A DNA stretch of 64,000 nt from Acridotheres tristis. Taxonomy: Eukaryota > Chordata > Aves > Passeriformes > Sturnidae. The number at the start of each line of letters is the position of its first letter. Within the stretch, counting starts at the first letter, position 1. The stretch spans positions 1,057,501 through 1,121,500 of the forward strand of contig CM072891.1 of NCBI GenBank assembly GCA_037013685.1. Reading direction: 5' to 3'. Below the pieces are notes generated by a model. That model was not told the DNA's origin. It was given only the letters and a program-made list of their open reading frames with translations, and ran no database searches. Below are positions 41,501 through 55,900 of this stretch, piece after piece. Made by a program: the position numbers and the translations under genes.

Positions 41501-42594
41501 CAGCAAAGCTATAGAAAGTGAATATTGAAATGTAAGGAACAAACTGAGCAATTAGAATGTAGAGCTTGTTCTTTATTTCACTAGCTTTTAAAACAAAAAT
41601 ATGCAGGTAATATCTATCTTCTAAAGACATACAGTTCAGGCAGATCACCAAATATTAATAACCTTTTTCCTAAATAAAGTCTGTGGCAGCTATGGGGCAG
41701 GCATTTTTTCCCCATCAATCATTAGAAACTTCACATGCAGGAGAAGTCTCAGGGGATATTTCTGGCTGGGAAAGAGATCCTCCCTCCTCAGTTCTAATCA
41801 GTCCATCCCATCTGTAATGGGTTTAGAAATTGTTAATGACATAAAGTGACAGTCGAATGGCTTTTTGGTCTCTCAGTATAGGGTTTCTGTGAGCTCTCTA
41901 ACAAACTGCTACATACAGTTCTCCAAGCTGCTGGAAAATGATCTCGATTACAAGGGAATAAATTTGATATGCTTGCAATCGCAATCAGGAACTGAAAAGA
42001 AAGACTTCCTTAATGCTGTTCTTTCAAGTATAGCATACTAAGCCAAATCTGTCTGTGAGGCAAACCATGTAAGAGGGTTATTAACACTTAGAGTCTAGGT
42101 CTATATCACAGAATATGTCAAATACACAAACATCTGAATAACGCCTAAATTTATTACATTCTGAATGCAGCTATAATTATAAAACCTAGCACCTATGCAT
42201 AAAGATTATGTGGAACAGTTTTATCTCAAATGCTGACAATATAAATTTTAAGTCTGCATGCAGGAGTATCTACCTCATTTACAATATTCAAAGATAAACA
42301 TGGACCCAGACTGAAGACTTGGTTAAATTCCTTAACCAAAACTTCCTGTTTGATGCAAAGCAATGCCTAACTTGGTCCTTGATTGGCATTCTAAACTTGC
42401 AGGATTAAGCTTTCTCAATCTCACAATGTTGGTCTGAGTTCAATTATTTTGTACATCAGACTGAGATAGCAGTTAGCAAAAGTTTAAAATATTTCAATTT
42501 GAAATGTAATACAAAACTTCACTAGAAGATCAAGCTACTGAATACTTCTGTTAGTACTATGTAAAACAAGATCAGATTCTAATCCCTCACAATC

Positions 42595-42607
42595 AAAAAA
42601 AAAAAAA
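42595..42607 (+). repeat. A13 homopolymer
   Basis: Thirteen consecutive A lie between CACAATC and GATCCCC. No associated element was seen. Confidence 0.95.
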
Positions 42608-44126
42608 GATCCCCTCTTCTTTAGCTGATTAAAAATTAATGAAATATTTGCATGAAGGAACTCAGGGTCTGGCCAACTGTGCATGTCTTAATAATGTATG
42701 CATATTTGTGAATATGAATCATGTTGGAGAAAGTTAATAATGGATATGGAAATGAAGATTTGCCCAATTTTTAAAGACAGATTTTCCTCTTCTACAGCTA
42801 AGAATTTGTTTCCTATTACTTTTTGTCAGTTTTCAGAAAATTCATTACACTTGTGTGTCAGAGAAAGTGATATTTCAAAGACCAACATCCATACTAAGTT
42901 TCACTAAAGTGTATTGCTCTGGAGAATGCTCCAACCTCCTTATTTGCTGACAGCCAAAAATTTATCAAATACTGATCTCAGAAAATCTGTATATTGTCCG
43001 TATTTGCTTCCCAATTTTCTCCCAGTGGAAATATTTCATCACACTAAATGTAAAACAGGAAATAAAAAATGTCTGTTGCTGAGAGGTTACCTGAGGCATG
43101 AGTTGACAGACTGTATTGCTGCTGCATGACTCAGCCATGTGATAATGACAGCTGAAATTCAAACAGGGAATAACTTCTGGGCACAGGCTGCTCCTTGCCT
43201 CTTAGTTGAATATCATCATCTTCAGGCAGTGAGGATATCCCAATAATTTAATTGTGTCAAAAAGATGCTCTTTTCAGTAAAAGCACAGCTTTAAATATTC
43301 AGTAGGTGCCAAATATCATAATTAATGTCTTGGAAGTTATCAGCATATTGCTTTCAAACTGCATACTCAGCAACAAGATTCCAACCTAATCTAGAGTATT
43401 ACCATGATAATTTATGAATAATAGGGCTATCATCATACCTCTCTATCTATGCCAAAAGCTATTGCAGCTTAGAAGATCTTCAGGCTCAAGGTGAGATGAA
43501 TGTTCTTCAGCTACTTCCCAATGCCCTGGGCTCGCACAGATCCTTCAGCTGTTGCTGCAGATAAACAGCAAGGAAGATTGTTAGCATTTTCTCAGCTGAA
43601 GTCACGTCACAAGTCACCTATTGTTTATGCTACTAAAGAATTGCAGAATTACTGAAGAATTAAAGAATACGTTAGAACTCTTTTATGAGCAATTTTAGGA
43701 ATCAATCGCTGGGTCAACTACCTCTTGCAAAACTTAGTTTCTCCCTATTCTTTCTTTGTTATCTCTTCTCTTCATTGGTTTTGTCATAGAGTTCTCAGTG
43801 TGACTGTGATTTCCATCAAATTCTTGATACTCAAACTGGCTTCCACCCACAAGATGTCAGCTTTCTTGCCATGTGCTTAACCCTCAGCAAGTGTCTGAAA
43901 CTCCCTATACATTATGCATACCTGAATAAATCATGCCGCTCTTCTCAGTGACACCTTTTATCTATATTTTATTCATCCTTTATTATTAGCCATAATATTG
44001 CTGCCAAGAACATTCTTTTGGAAGGTTAAATTACTGTTTTCATGCCATTGAATTTGCTCACTCAGATGACCTTTGCAAACCCTTGAACTTTTACTGTAAT
44101 TTCTTCATATACTGGAGGTTGTGTGT

Positions 44127-44143
44127 GGGGTGGGGTGAGGGGG
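44127..44143 (+). other. G-run cluster
   Basis: GGGG, GGGG and GGGGG runs lie at 44127-44130, 44132-44135 and 44139-44143 beside a GTGTGT stretch. Only three G3+ runs are present, so this falls short of the canonical G-quadruplex pattern. Confidence 0.6.
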
Positions 44144-47100
44144 AACTTCAAATCTACCTCTGGTTCTCCTCCTTTTCTAGTACTTTTTCTGCCTAGTTTC
44201 AGAAGACCTTAAATAAGTAATGAAACTTTTCTATACATATGCAATTCAGTGTACATATCTTGTGAATTTGGACATCACCATAGCTTCAGTTATTTAGTTC
44301 CATTAAAAAAATAGCTATCTTTAGCAGCAGCAGGAGAAAAAAACCTTATAATGGAAATATTTATCTTATTCCCTCATGAGTAAAATAAAAAAAGAATTAA
44401 GTTGTAGTAAAGAAGCAAAATATGACATTTTCTAGCAAATTTGATTTTTCGGCTAGAGATGGTTATTAAAAAAAAAATCTGCTATTTGTGTTGTGTTTTC
44501 AGTTTTCCTACAATATTTATCAATAATGTAAATGAAATATAAGAGCTCTTATTTGTAATTCTTTATTTTGTTAATGACTCTAATCTTCTATAAACAGCAG
44601 GTAAAAAATTCAAGAAAACCAAATCAAGTTAATATTATACTGAACTCAATGGCTAATATTGTTTCTTCCAGTGTTACCTAGACAAGCAAAATACAGTAAG
44701 AACCATATTGTCAAGAATTCCCAGGTTATTGCCATACGTAGTGCCCTGTGAGGATTTTTTTCTGGATACAGCACAGAAGTTTTGTTTTATATTACAGTGC
44801 TGTCTTGTTTCAAAAGATTTAATTTTTTTTTTATTGCTTCTTTCCATCACTGGATATTGTCTTATTTCTTATCATCCCTTCAGAAATATTCTTTGATGCC
44901 TCCTCCCATTCTAATCTCCCTCTTTCAGTATATTTCTCCTACTACACTGCCCTTGATCAGCAGTTTTGTACTCCCTGCACCTCGGTCCTTATGTCGGGAT
45001 CTCACAATCCTGGCTGTTGACTAAACACCTACCCACATCCAGCACTGTGACCTCCCTTTCTGATCCCTCACAAATATGTAGCTGCCACTTTAAATTAGCA
45101 TGATCAAAACAGATCTTTTGATTTCTGCATTAAACCTTCCTGCTTACTAAGTTTGCTCAACACCTAGACTACCCTTTACTTGATGTTAAACAGCCTCAAA
45201 ATTTGCATAAAAATTTGCACATCAATTTTATTCATAGGAAATTCTGTTAAAATTTAAAAGAAAAGGGGCATTGACTCTTAAGTCACAAGTCTACTGTGAT
45301 ATCCACAGAAACATTTCTTTTTCACACTGATTAAATACTGTGAGGTGAGACCTCAATCTTTTTTTGGTAAGCTTTGTTCAATTTCAGAGCTACTTTGCTC
45401 TGTCACCCGTCTGCTCGCTGCCTGGCTTTCTTTTCAGCCCACCATGTCTCTTTTGGATATCTGGATTTTAAACTCTTTAAGAGACAATGTCTTGCTATTA
45501 GTGTAGAGAATATTTTACTACAACGGGACCATAATTTTTCTATAAGATTCTGAGATAAAAATGTACAAATAATAAAAAGAAAGGATTGTGAGATCTAAGC
45601 TCATTATCTTGATTTAGAGTTCCACCTGCCATTCTAAACTAGCAACAATTTACAAATTAGCAAATCTTAATATAAAGATAAATGATAGAGTCCTTTGTAG
45701 CAACTCCTAGTGGAAGAAACAGAAATCCTGCAGACAGTTTTGATTTATGGTAAGCCTTATTTGGAAAATTTCAACAATACTTTTTATACTGACCTTCAGC
45801 ACAAGGGTCTATTTCATTCCCAAATACTTGTGACATGCTATAAGGTGACCTCCTACTCAGATCTCTGAGAGAAATACAGAAGATGTTAATATTTTTTCTT
45901 CCTCTCTGTGTGACAGTGACATTTTATGTTAATTTCATCTGCTCCTTGAGCTCTCAGAGCCAAAACATTCTGTGGGAGGCAGAATGATGTCATTTTAGTC
46001 ATAGCATAATTTTTCAGCTGCTAGAACAAGACATATTGTGGCATATTCTTCAGTACTTTTAAAAAGTAGTGAAATATAAACTTAAGGTGATATATTTATG
46101 CATGAGGGGGTTACACTGCCTTTTTCAGTTTTTAGAGCTAAATAGCAGGTTTAAAGTGACATCATTCCTCCTCCACCAAATATTTTTGCTTTGAAGCCTA
46201 GGAAGACAAAATAACCTTGATCAAGCAATATGATTTCCAATTGTTGTAACTACAGGAAGGTAACTTAAAATATTAATTTTGTGCTGCATTTGAGTCAGGT
46301 GTTTAACTTAATGTCATCCAGAAGAAACCCTCCACAGAATAATTTGGTAATTTTTTTAGAAATTTGAAAATAAAATGTAAGTAAAATCACTACAATTCTC
46401 CTAGGACTAAACAAATTAAAAATTATGATCATCACAGAGGATACAATAAACAACTGATGCATTGCTAGCTCTGTGTGGAAGCCAGGGAAAAGAACAAAAC
46501 CATGAGGCCTCTCCAGTTCAGATTTCTGACAGAAACACACAAAGCATGTGGTTTCTACTTTGAATTAATCCAGAAAATATTCCAAACAAACAATAGACAA
46601 ACGAGTGATGATTAGGAAATGCATTTTGAACTTAATTTGCATTGTGAATACAACAGCCTTGTGCAGCAAGGAAGGCATAATCTGTAGTCCTGCCATTTCT
46701 CCTCCTCCTTTCATAGAGTGAATATTCACATTCCTGGAGTACAAAGGGAAAGATAAGAATAGGCAGGTAGACAATAAAAACAAACAATCCCCTTTTTCTG
46801 AATTCAAAAATTGTTTTTCTGTTTCAGTTGTAGAGAAGAAACTTTCATGTAAGACTCAGCTTCCTAATGCAAAAAGATTGTTAGCAGTGGGACAGGGGAA
46901 TATTTATTGTCTTTACTGTGTGTTTGGAAAATGATACACTACCTGCAGATTGACAGAACACATTCTGAGATCCAGGAATCATCAAACTCTTTGAAGCATT
47001 ACTGTTTCTTTGTTTCTAAGGGATATTGAAATAGTCTCTTTTGTTGACTATTATGAGAAAACCACTGAGTCAGAAGGTTTTCCCTGTAAGTTCTCTCCTT

Positions 47101-50100
47101 TCCTGTGTACCTGCACCACAACATCTAAATTTAAAAGACGAAAGCAAAAATAAAAACAAAACCCGCCAACAAACAACCCACAAAACCCCCCCAACTCCTA
47201 AAAGCGTGTTAAATTTTGTACATTTAAATGAAGGCTATTTCAAATACCATGTTTTCTATAAAAAGATAATGCTATTTTACTTTGGATGACCACCGAATTT
47301 TGATCGTATCCTCTTTTTCTAGTAATAGAATTACAATACTAGATATTTTCTATTAGAGATTTGTATAGGGTATTTTTTCAATCAGCAACATATCTGATGT
47401 GATAACTCAGAATGATCTCCTATTACTCTTGAGTATAGTTAGGGATTAAAAAATGGGGTGCATCTTTTTTTACAGAGGTAGATGCTATGTTTCTATGTAC
47501 AAGGTTGAATTATATTTCTATGGGGGTTTTTTCCCATCTATTTGAACTAATAATGATTCAGAACCAAATTTTGATTTCCAACTATGGTTCATTTAGAAAT
47601 GTAAATCTGGATCCACATAATGCTTAATTATGATGTTTTAAATCCTCCTTAAGTCTATACCTTTCCACAAGAGAGTCCTGTGGAAAGATATTCAAAATTA
47701 TTAAATTCCAGGCACCTAACTCTTTGTAATTGAAATTTCATGCTGTCAACTCCTAGACATGTTTAAAAAGGAAGGGTCATTCAAAATAACAACAACAAAA
47801 ATAGTATCCCTAGTTATTAGAAGTATGAATATTTCATAGAATGCATAATTATTACCTGTAGCTTAATTTTTCTCTAATAAAGTGTCACACAGACTATATA
47901 CTAATGGGTAAACTGTACTCACTAACCTTTAAATACTTACCCTTTTGTACAAAGACTGAGCATTATTAGGTAATGAAAGAGTGTATGAGAAGGTAGTAGA
48001 TTATTTATGATAGAAACCAAAATGAAACTAATGGGACAAGATTTGAAAGCTGTGATGCATGAAAGGTGCTATAGAGACAGCTTTGGCACCATGACAAATA
48101 AAGATAAAGACTCAGTGGGAAGCAACAGTGTGAACATGACTATGAAGAAGAAAGAATAGATTTACTGAATGAATCCTTACCATCTGGTGTTTATTTAATA
48201 CACAATGGAGGTCAAATGGCTAGTGATCCCTTTTTCTGTAGTCCAGTGACCAAAAGAATGGGAAGAATCAATGAATTTATCAATATGTCTGGAAATGTTT
48301 TAACATATGATCTGATTGAGTCAATATTATTGGAGCAACACATTCATTACTATTTCAGATATAGTTTGGAAAAGGCTCTGTGGACAAGAAGTGCATCCAT
48401 TTTTTAACTCTTTCAAAAGTTCTATCAAAATGCACATCATTGTGTAAAAGCAGATGCATTTAAAGAAATAACATTTACCTGGCAACATTCAAGCAGCTTG
48501 AAAAAAAGAAAAATTATGACTTGCAAGTCAAAAAAGAAGTTGGTTTGTGCTAAGCTCTGTGAAATATTTTCCTCCTATATTTCATTATTTCCTTTTGTTT
48601 CTGCTAGATTTAATACACATCTGGTTTATGTAATTATACTACAGGGGCTTATTAAATTTTAGTGAAATATTAGGCATTTTATGCAAACAGCATACACTAA
48701 GAGTAAATCTTAGGTCTATTTAACAGTATTATTTTACATAACATTCTGTCTTCTTGGAGGTTCTAGCTATTTTATATTTTCCTTCTTGAAGGAAAAGTAT
48801 ATATTCCATAAGATTTACCCATACTATAGTGCAACTACCCTTCATTGACTGGAGTTCCCTTAGCTATTTGATTAATACTGAAATAGTAAATTTGGTAAAA
48901 GACTTAGTTTAGTTTTACAAAAAATTAAGAATACAAGAGATTTTTTTTTTTTAAATAAGCCATCAAATGGTTAAAAACATTCTTACATCTACCTCCAAAA
49001 CAGACAATGTTAAAAGTTGATATTTAGGACTGTATATATTTAAAAAATCCTTCAAAGAATGCCTCAAAAATTTGGAAACGAACTAACTTGGTGTTTACAA
49101 ATTTAACCACTGGAAACTCCTGGTTCTTGTTTTCATCTCCATCCTCCATTTTTTTTCTGCTCTCTGAGTAGTTTTTTATTTTTATTTAACTATTTTCAAT
49201 GTAGATATAATAATAAGTATGACATGGAAACAGAGTAGGTTCTATTTTTATTTCAATAAAGCCTGATATTTTTAAATAGAAAAGAATGTACATGCTACTT
49301 CAAGAGTGACCTCATTTCTCATGAACAAAAATCTCCAATGAATCTTCATTTTAGTTAGGAATTTAATAATCTTGAATTAAAATTAAAATGTAGATTTTGC
49401 TATCACTTTTCATTATTGTAGATATATATTGTGGCAAAAAAAATTATAGTTAACTATATACACAACCTAATTGATGTTCTACACTTCTGTTTCACAAATT
49501 AAATTTACATCTCATTTGTGTCGTATTTTAACTCAAAAATTTTAAATGCCAGAAAACTAGGAATAGCAAATAGGTCCTGCCCCCTACTGGTGAAAATCCC
49601 ACGCGAATTAACTGGATTTCTGGCAATGGGCAGCTAGCAGGGTAACCCATACCTCTAGTTTAGGGTATTGACAACATGCTTAAATAGACAGGATTAAAAA
49701 TGCAGATTCAAATATGAATAATTATTCTATTAAAATCTGTAAAGTTTAATGAAGTGAAGCTTAAGAAGATCTTAGAAATGAATTTGGAAACATGGAGAAA
49801 AGCATGAATGACTACTTACCAAATGCCTTCCTCATTGCTAATCATCTCTTATCCATCCTCTTCCCCTCTTCGTATGTTAGATTACCACGAGGGAATTCAC
49901 CTGTACTGTGTCTTTAACTGAAAAATGGCTGATTCCACTTAACACCTCTAAAAGGTACCAGTCTGTGCTGAGATCAGCCACACAGATTAATGCTGCATGT
50001 TCATGTAGTTTCGCATCTTCAGATGAACACATTTTTTTACCTTAAGCCACCTCTCAATGCTTCTGATGGAAACATTCTCAACTTGAGTATAACTAGGATG

Positions 50101-50332
50101 CTCCTTGGACCATCAACCAAATCTCTGTCTTTTTCCATTCTTTTTTCTTTTTTACCCTTGCTCTCATTTTATCTAGATAACTTATTTTTCTCAGAAGCCA
50201 TTTCAAGATAAGACAACTATGACATACATCTTTAATTTTCTTAATTTAATCAATTCTAGGTTCTCTACTAAAGCACTATGCCATGTTTGACTCAGAAAAG
50301 CCTTTTCTTTAATCACCAAAGGAAGATATTAG
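44144..50332. other. AT-rich non-coding DNA, no gene seen
   Basis: Notable spots are a 6-bp inverted repeat TGAGGT/ACCTCA at 45341-45355, a C-rich spot at 47162-47192 and T12 at 48941-48952. Open frames are at most about 82 codons and unrecognised. Confidence 0.7.
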
Positions 50333-50413
50333 TTTAATAAATTCTCTTCTTGCAAGACCTGGGATATTTGCACCCAAGAAAATTCAAATAAATTTAATGA
50401 ATTCTCTTTTTGC
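50333..50413. repeat. 21-bp direct repeat, 60-bp offset
   Basis: TTTAATAAATTCTCTTCTTGC (50333-50353) recurs at 50393-50413 with two differences (19 of 21 identical). The sequence between the copies does not itself repeat, so this is a spaced pair and not a tandem array. Confidence 0.65.
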
Positions 50414-51615
50414 TATCCTCCATTCACACTGTACTTTCTGAAACATTCATTGTTCATCAGCACATATAGCTAGTCTTTGTTACTATGTTGAGGAGGTCAC
50501 AGTTAAGGATCTGATTTCACAACGCTCCTACATCTGCAAGGGGAGTGGCTTATGGGATGAGGAAAGATAATGAAGCATAAGATATATAATTTTATGTCTT
50601 TTTTCCTAGTGAGACCTTTCAGGAGTAATGGTGAAAGGCAGTTCCCAAAATGGCATGTGTTCATACTTTATTACTTCAAAGGTAAGGTATGCAAGAATAG
50701 AGGGTGTGTAGGGTAAAACCAGGCCCAAATTCAAAATCCCTTTTCCTGCTCCTCCTTGGAACATCAGTGACTTATAATATCACTTCTGCTGCAGAGAGGT
50801 ACATATCTCTACTTGTTCCTTTGCAGTATTATATGCCAGCAACATATTTCAGCTCAATCAACAAATTTCAGTGTCAGCAGCAGGTGACAGGTTTCTTTTT
50901 CTTAAGATTGTCCTAATGACACTTTCTGTTGCTGTTGCTTAGGTTTATGTTTATGCAAGTGCTGTGAATGTGAGGTGTTAATCAGCAGCTCTAATTACTA
51001 GGGTGGAATGAACATTCTAGGATTCAGTTCATTTGGTTTTCATAAACAAGGTTTACCTGAGGCTTTGTTCACACAGAAATGAATTCAAAATGATAGAAAG
51101 CCTGCCTATAGTGCCTTGAAAACATCTTTAATCTATGTGGTCCCTTGCTGATAATTTTAGGTGAAAACTGGATTTTTTTCATCAGAAGAAAAAAGGAAAA
51201 TTAGTAGTCACTGAGACAGAAAAAGCCTCTTGAAATTAGTTTAATTCCTATCTCATTTGAGTAGCATCTCCTCCACCAATAGTTTAGAGGCCCAGGAAGA
51301 TTTGGAAAATCTGGTAAGCTAATGACCCCATAGACTTGATCACTCTACAGTAATGAATAGAAAAATGGTCTTGGGAAAAGCTCCCATGGATATGGAGACT
51401 GAATAGGTATGAAGAATTGCTGAAAATAAAATCTGGCACAGCTTTTATAGTCTGTTGTGGATAAATCACACTATACATTAAAAAATATTACTAATCTGGA
51501 ATGTACTTATGTGCCTTTCTAAAACAAAATTCAGCATATTATGCATGTGTGCTTTAATGATTATGTAGGAATTCACAAATACATTTATTATGAATGCAGC
51601 ATCTCTATTTTACAC
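50414..51615. other. AT-rich non-coding DNA, no gene seen
   Basis: Nothing structured was noticed. Two open frames of 64-70 codons (50704-50916 plus, 51284-51478 minus) have no recognisable features. Confidence 0.65.
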
Positions 51616-51667
51616 ATTAAATATAATTTAGATTAGGATTTATTAAATATAATTAAGATTAGGATTT
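51616..51667. repeat. 26-bp tandem duplication
   Basis: Units 51616-51641 and 51642-51667 abut and differ at a single base (AATTTAG versus AATTAAG). A third unit begins (ATTAAG) at 51668 and then diverges. The near identity points to a recent slippage or duplication event. Confidence 0.92.
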
Positions 51668-52460
51668 ATTAAGTATTTCCACAAGGTCCATTTACTTAAA
51701 AACATATTATCTCCAGATATGGTGTTTAGTTCCAGAACTATTTCAATGATTTAGTACATGACAAGAAAGAAGTGTATAGTGAGTTGGGTGAAAGAGTAAA
51801 TCCCAAAGATTATAAATATATTATAAACATATTTGGGTGTGTATGATTATTATCATCTTTAATGCAATAGCTACATACTGCAAACACATAAGAAGTTTTA
51901 CATCTCCAGATTGTTGAAAAATAGAAGTACAGGTGTTTTTTTCTTTATTTCTTCCAAAATATGAAGAAAGGGGTGTGAAGGAAGAGGCTCCCAGGAGCCA
52001 GGAAAAATAACCATATTGTCCACATGCATCCCCGCAATACTTCACATTAAGTGTCGTAAATGACTATATTTGCAATATACTCGGTTCTCATCATCCCACT
52101 TTCTATGATTTTAAGTCTGAAGTATGAGCTGACTAGACCTGGGATATACTAGGAGACCTACAGGAGAATGATACTTTCCTTTTGTTGCAAGATTTGTCAT
52201 TGGTCTCTTCCTTACTTCCCATTTTAATTTTTCAAATACATTCTCAGAATCTGACAATGCAGAAAACTAAATCTCTTCAAATCATTACCACCAGTCACAT
52301 ATCTGCTTATTCTACCAATCAGCACTATATAAAACGTGGGTATCTTATCCGTATAAAAATGAGTATGAATAATATTTTGAGCCATTATATCCAAGCTGTT
52401 TATTACTATTTTTTCTTCCTTAGTGCTGAAGATGAAAAAGAATACTTTCCTCTTACTATA

Positions 52461-52489
52461 GGTCTATATGCTATATGGGTCTATATGCT
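52461..52489. repeat. 12-bp direct repeat, 17-bp period
   Basis: GGTCTATATGCT occurs at 52461-52472 and again at 52478-52489, with ATATG between the copies. Confidence 0.75.
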
Positions 52490-52935
52490 TCTACTTTGGC
52501 TCATGTGTTAAAAGGTTGATTTAATCAGCTAAATCTGTAATCAGATTTATCCTTTATACAAATTATTCAGATGGTGTGGCATTTTGTTTATAGGGCAACT
52601 TAAATTGTATTCACTTGATTGAATTCCAGGGCAAAAGTCCATTCCCTTGATCTCCTGTCTGATCATGCCATGGGGTTTATAAAGCACTATCCTGCAGAGT
52701 TTCAGTTTAACACCACTGGCCATTCCACAGTCCACCACAATCCATTCTTTGAATATTGTCTTCAGATACACGTTACACTTTGGCCTACCAAGAATACTTG
52801 GAAAGGATCCTTTCCATAATTGCAGCTCAAGGTCTCTTTCCAAACCTTCACAGAACAGGAGCTATGAATCTTCCCCACAGCCAGAACAAACAGAAATATT
52901 TCACTCTCTTTCCTACTCTGGTTTTAAAGTATCCA

Positions 52936-52994
52936 AAAACATTAACAAGAATTTTTTTTTTTACCTAAAACATTAATAAGATTTTTTTTTACCT
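52936..52994. repeat. About 30-bp tandem duplication with T-tracts
   Basis: Unit one (52936-52966) runs from AAAACATTAACAAGAA through T11 to TACCT-like sequence. Unit two (52967-52994) runs from AAAACATTAATAAGA through T10 to ACCT. They differ by one C/T change and by slippage around the T-tract. Confidence 0.9.
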
Positions 52995-55900
52995 GACAAA
53001 ATTAGCATAACCTTCACTTACTTCAGTTCAGAGTAGTAGAATTCTTATAATTTCATAACTGTTTAAATAATCTACTTCCTCACATGCTGATGGTTTTGAA
53101 TGAGCTTATTTATGTTATCAGAATAAAGATAAATGAGAATAGACCATGAATCACAAGTCCTTACTAGCACCACACCACGAAAATGTCTTCCTTCAGTTCT
53201 TCCCTTTCCACTGTTGCAACTCCAAATGCCATTCATTATTTTCTACTTTCTACTTAAGGATTTTATGCATTTTGTATTCATTACATTAATCTAATGAAAT
53301 TTCAATGAGTATTTATTATTGTTGACCTTATTTTAATTATTTTTCTATTAAACAGAAGCAATAAAAGAAAATATAGCAAATTATTTGTCATAGTTGTGAA
53401 AGAAGACAAATTCAGGTATCTTCTCAGAGAACCAGCCACTGTCTTCTGCTGGGAATTACCTTTCTCAGGAGACCTATCCTCTAAATGTCTTCCTGCAAAT
53501 ATCTCTCCCTTTCTTCGTAGGTGAAATCAATTCTTTCACATAATGTAACGACTGAATGTCCGGAGAAGTTCTTTTCTATTTATGTTTTCATGCTATAATA
53601 TTCTACCATTTATAAATTCAAGATGAAATTACACATTAGAGCTGCCAAAAGAGAAAAACTGGCCTTTACCTCTGCTTCATTCTTCTCCATTTTCCTGGAT
53701 CTTAAGTTTTACAAGCTCTGCTTTGAGTTGATTCAACTCACCAGCCTGGCAGAAAACTAACCCAACAAAACAAGTGTAAAAGTTTTCTGCCAGACTGGGG
53801 AGTAGATTTGGTTCAGTGCAAGGTTCATAAGTGTCAGAGCTGATGAAAAAGGGATACTGAGTGGTGCTGGTGGGAAGTTTTTTGCATGTGTGCATCTCTT
53901 ACAACAACACAGTTTTAATGTACTAATTTACTCTCACCCTGAGGTAAACAGTAGTACTTTCCAGCTGAACAAATACCTTCAACATTTGTTTTTATGTAGT
54001 TTAAATAAAATAAATTGCAATTGTTAAGAGAACTTGAAGTGTAACATATACTTTTATTTAGACAATCACTGTTTATTTCCAGCCAAAAGGCAAATGAAAT
54101 TCTCTAATATTAATTTTAGGATTTTGCAGTGAAGCCTTAGAACATTCATTATATCAAGCTATCTCATTAAGAACACGTCCTGCACCTGAGATAATTTATT
54201 TTGAAGAGGTCTGAAGTGACTTAGAACAGAAATCTCACTGAAAATTAAAAGCTACATCTCTGTTCAAAACAAACAAAAACTCTATTTAAGAACTTACTTC
54301 CAAGGACATAACGTGTCTAACTATGTAGCTAGATGACCACTCAGCTGCTCTAAAGAGCCAGGTGGATGATACTCTGTTATCAAGTCAAATACCAAGCAGG
54401 CAAAGATAATGCCTAATTTTAAAATTCCTTCATTAGCATTAGTAAAGGATTAAAAAAAAGGATAAAAAAAATACGAAACATTTCTATAGGCGTCACAAAA
54501 GTATTTCCTAATATTTCCCTTTTCCCAGAGTTTTGGGTCTCAGACTTGTCAGAAACTAAGTTTCTGTGGGTTAACCAGTTAATGCACATCAATTGATACA
54601 TGTAAGAAAACACCATCTGTGCAATCTTATTCATGTCAGTTGTGAGGTAATTCAACTTAAAATTCTTTCACTGAATAGACACATCAACAGGCACTATAAT
54701 CATAGCTGGAATGCACAGTCACTTACCAAACAGAAAATTCACTGTGACTGAGCCCTTAAGGATTTTCAGACTTTTATTAAATATCAGATATTGCATTGTG
54801 ATGTAAATATTATGTTCTTAGTTTCTATACAGCATTATATGAAGATAAATTCCAGGCTAAATGCCCAGCTAGCCAGTTAGACAAAATATGATATTAGAGA
54901 CTGCAACTCCACAATCACTAGACCAATTATTATTAATGTAATTCTTGAATCGGATACAATTTATTTTACTTTTATTTTTTCTCTAAACTGAGTACAGTAT
55001 TAGTCACTGCAGCTAACAGCAAATGAACAAAACTATATTAGTAGAACAGTATGTCTAGTTTCTGGTTGTAAGAGATCTTCAAGTTACACTAGCAGCTCCA
55101 GGGAGTAATAGGATAATTGACAAAAGACAAGACATTGGGGGACACCTCTGACTTTTTCTTAAATGACAAAGGTATCTTTATTTGATATTTATTAAGAACA
55201 ATTCAGATGTTCCTAGGTAAATTTAGAAGCACACACACATATATATAAACACACACAACACATCTGAAAGGTCTTCACAAAATGCAATTCTGCATTCTCA
55301 TGTATAAGCAGCTTCATTTACATAAGGACTGTTCTATAAAAATGCATCATTCAAAATAATTAAATCGCATTCAAACAGACCAAATAACCAATCTAAAGTG
55401 ATTGATATATACGGACAAAAAAGATGAAGAGAAAACATTTTCATATTTTTAATTAGACCTTTTGCTCTATTAATACAGTGCAATAAACTTTGCTGAAAAA
55501 GTTCGGAAGAATTATTCAAACCTAAGCTGCAAGACTAAAAGATCCAATACACCTTTGAAAAGAGAGTGGAGTAGAGCTATTCCTAGAGCTGATAGAACAG
55601 TGTAGTTTTCAGGAGAGCACCTCAGAAATCCCTTCTTGCCTCTCCCTGGAAAGTAATAAATAATTTTAAAGAATATACAGTCTGTATTTCCTCTTTGCAC
55701 TCTCTTTTTTCCTTTCCTACTTACACATAGTCTGCTTTATCTGCAGGATTTTGATGACTTGTCAAAGACACTCAGATGTATTTGGAGAAACATTGCCCCA
55801 GCAAAAACCCTCATCAAATAGAGATAACAGATGGAAATGAGACAAACAATTTCCTGATCTAAGAAGGCAAATTTGGGATTCGGTTTACAGTAGAGGGAGA

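Larger units (their letters stand above)
32678..44126. other. AT-rich non-coding DNA, no gene seen
   Basis: This stretch includes a short CA-rich spot near 33201-33216, a TG tract at 35.46 kb, T12 at 38376-38387 and A13 at 42595-42607. It contains the window's longest open frame, 39264-39656 on the plus strand (130 codons from TTG, 120 from the first ATG at 39294). That length is expected by chance about once in this window. No domain, signal peptide or splice context supports a gene. Confidence 0.7.

Noticed and set aside
47162..47192. C-rich stretch as a minus-strand G-quadruplex or i-motif
   Set aside because: Only three C3+ runs with a loop longer than seven bases; it does not meet the usual pattern.
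52547..52843. 98-codon frame, minus strand, with overlapping plus frames
   Set aside because: Several frames on both strands are open at once, which indicates a stop-poor patch and not one coding frame.
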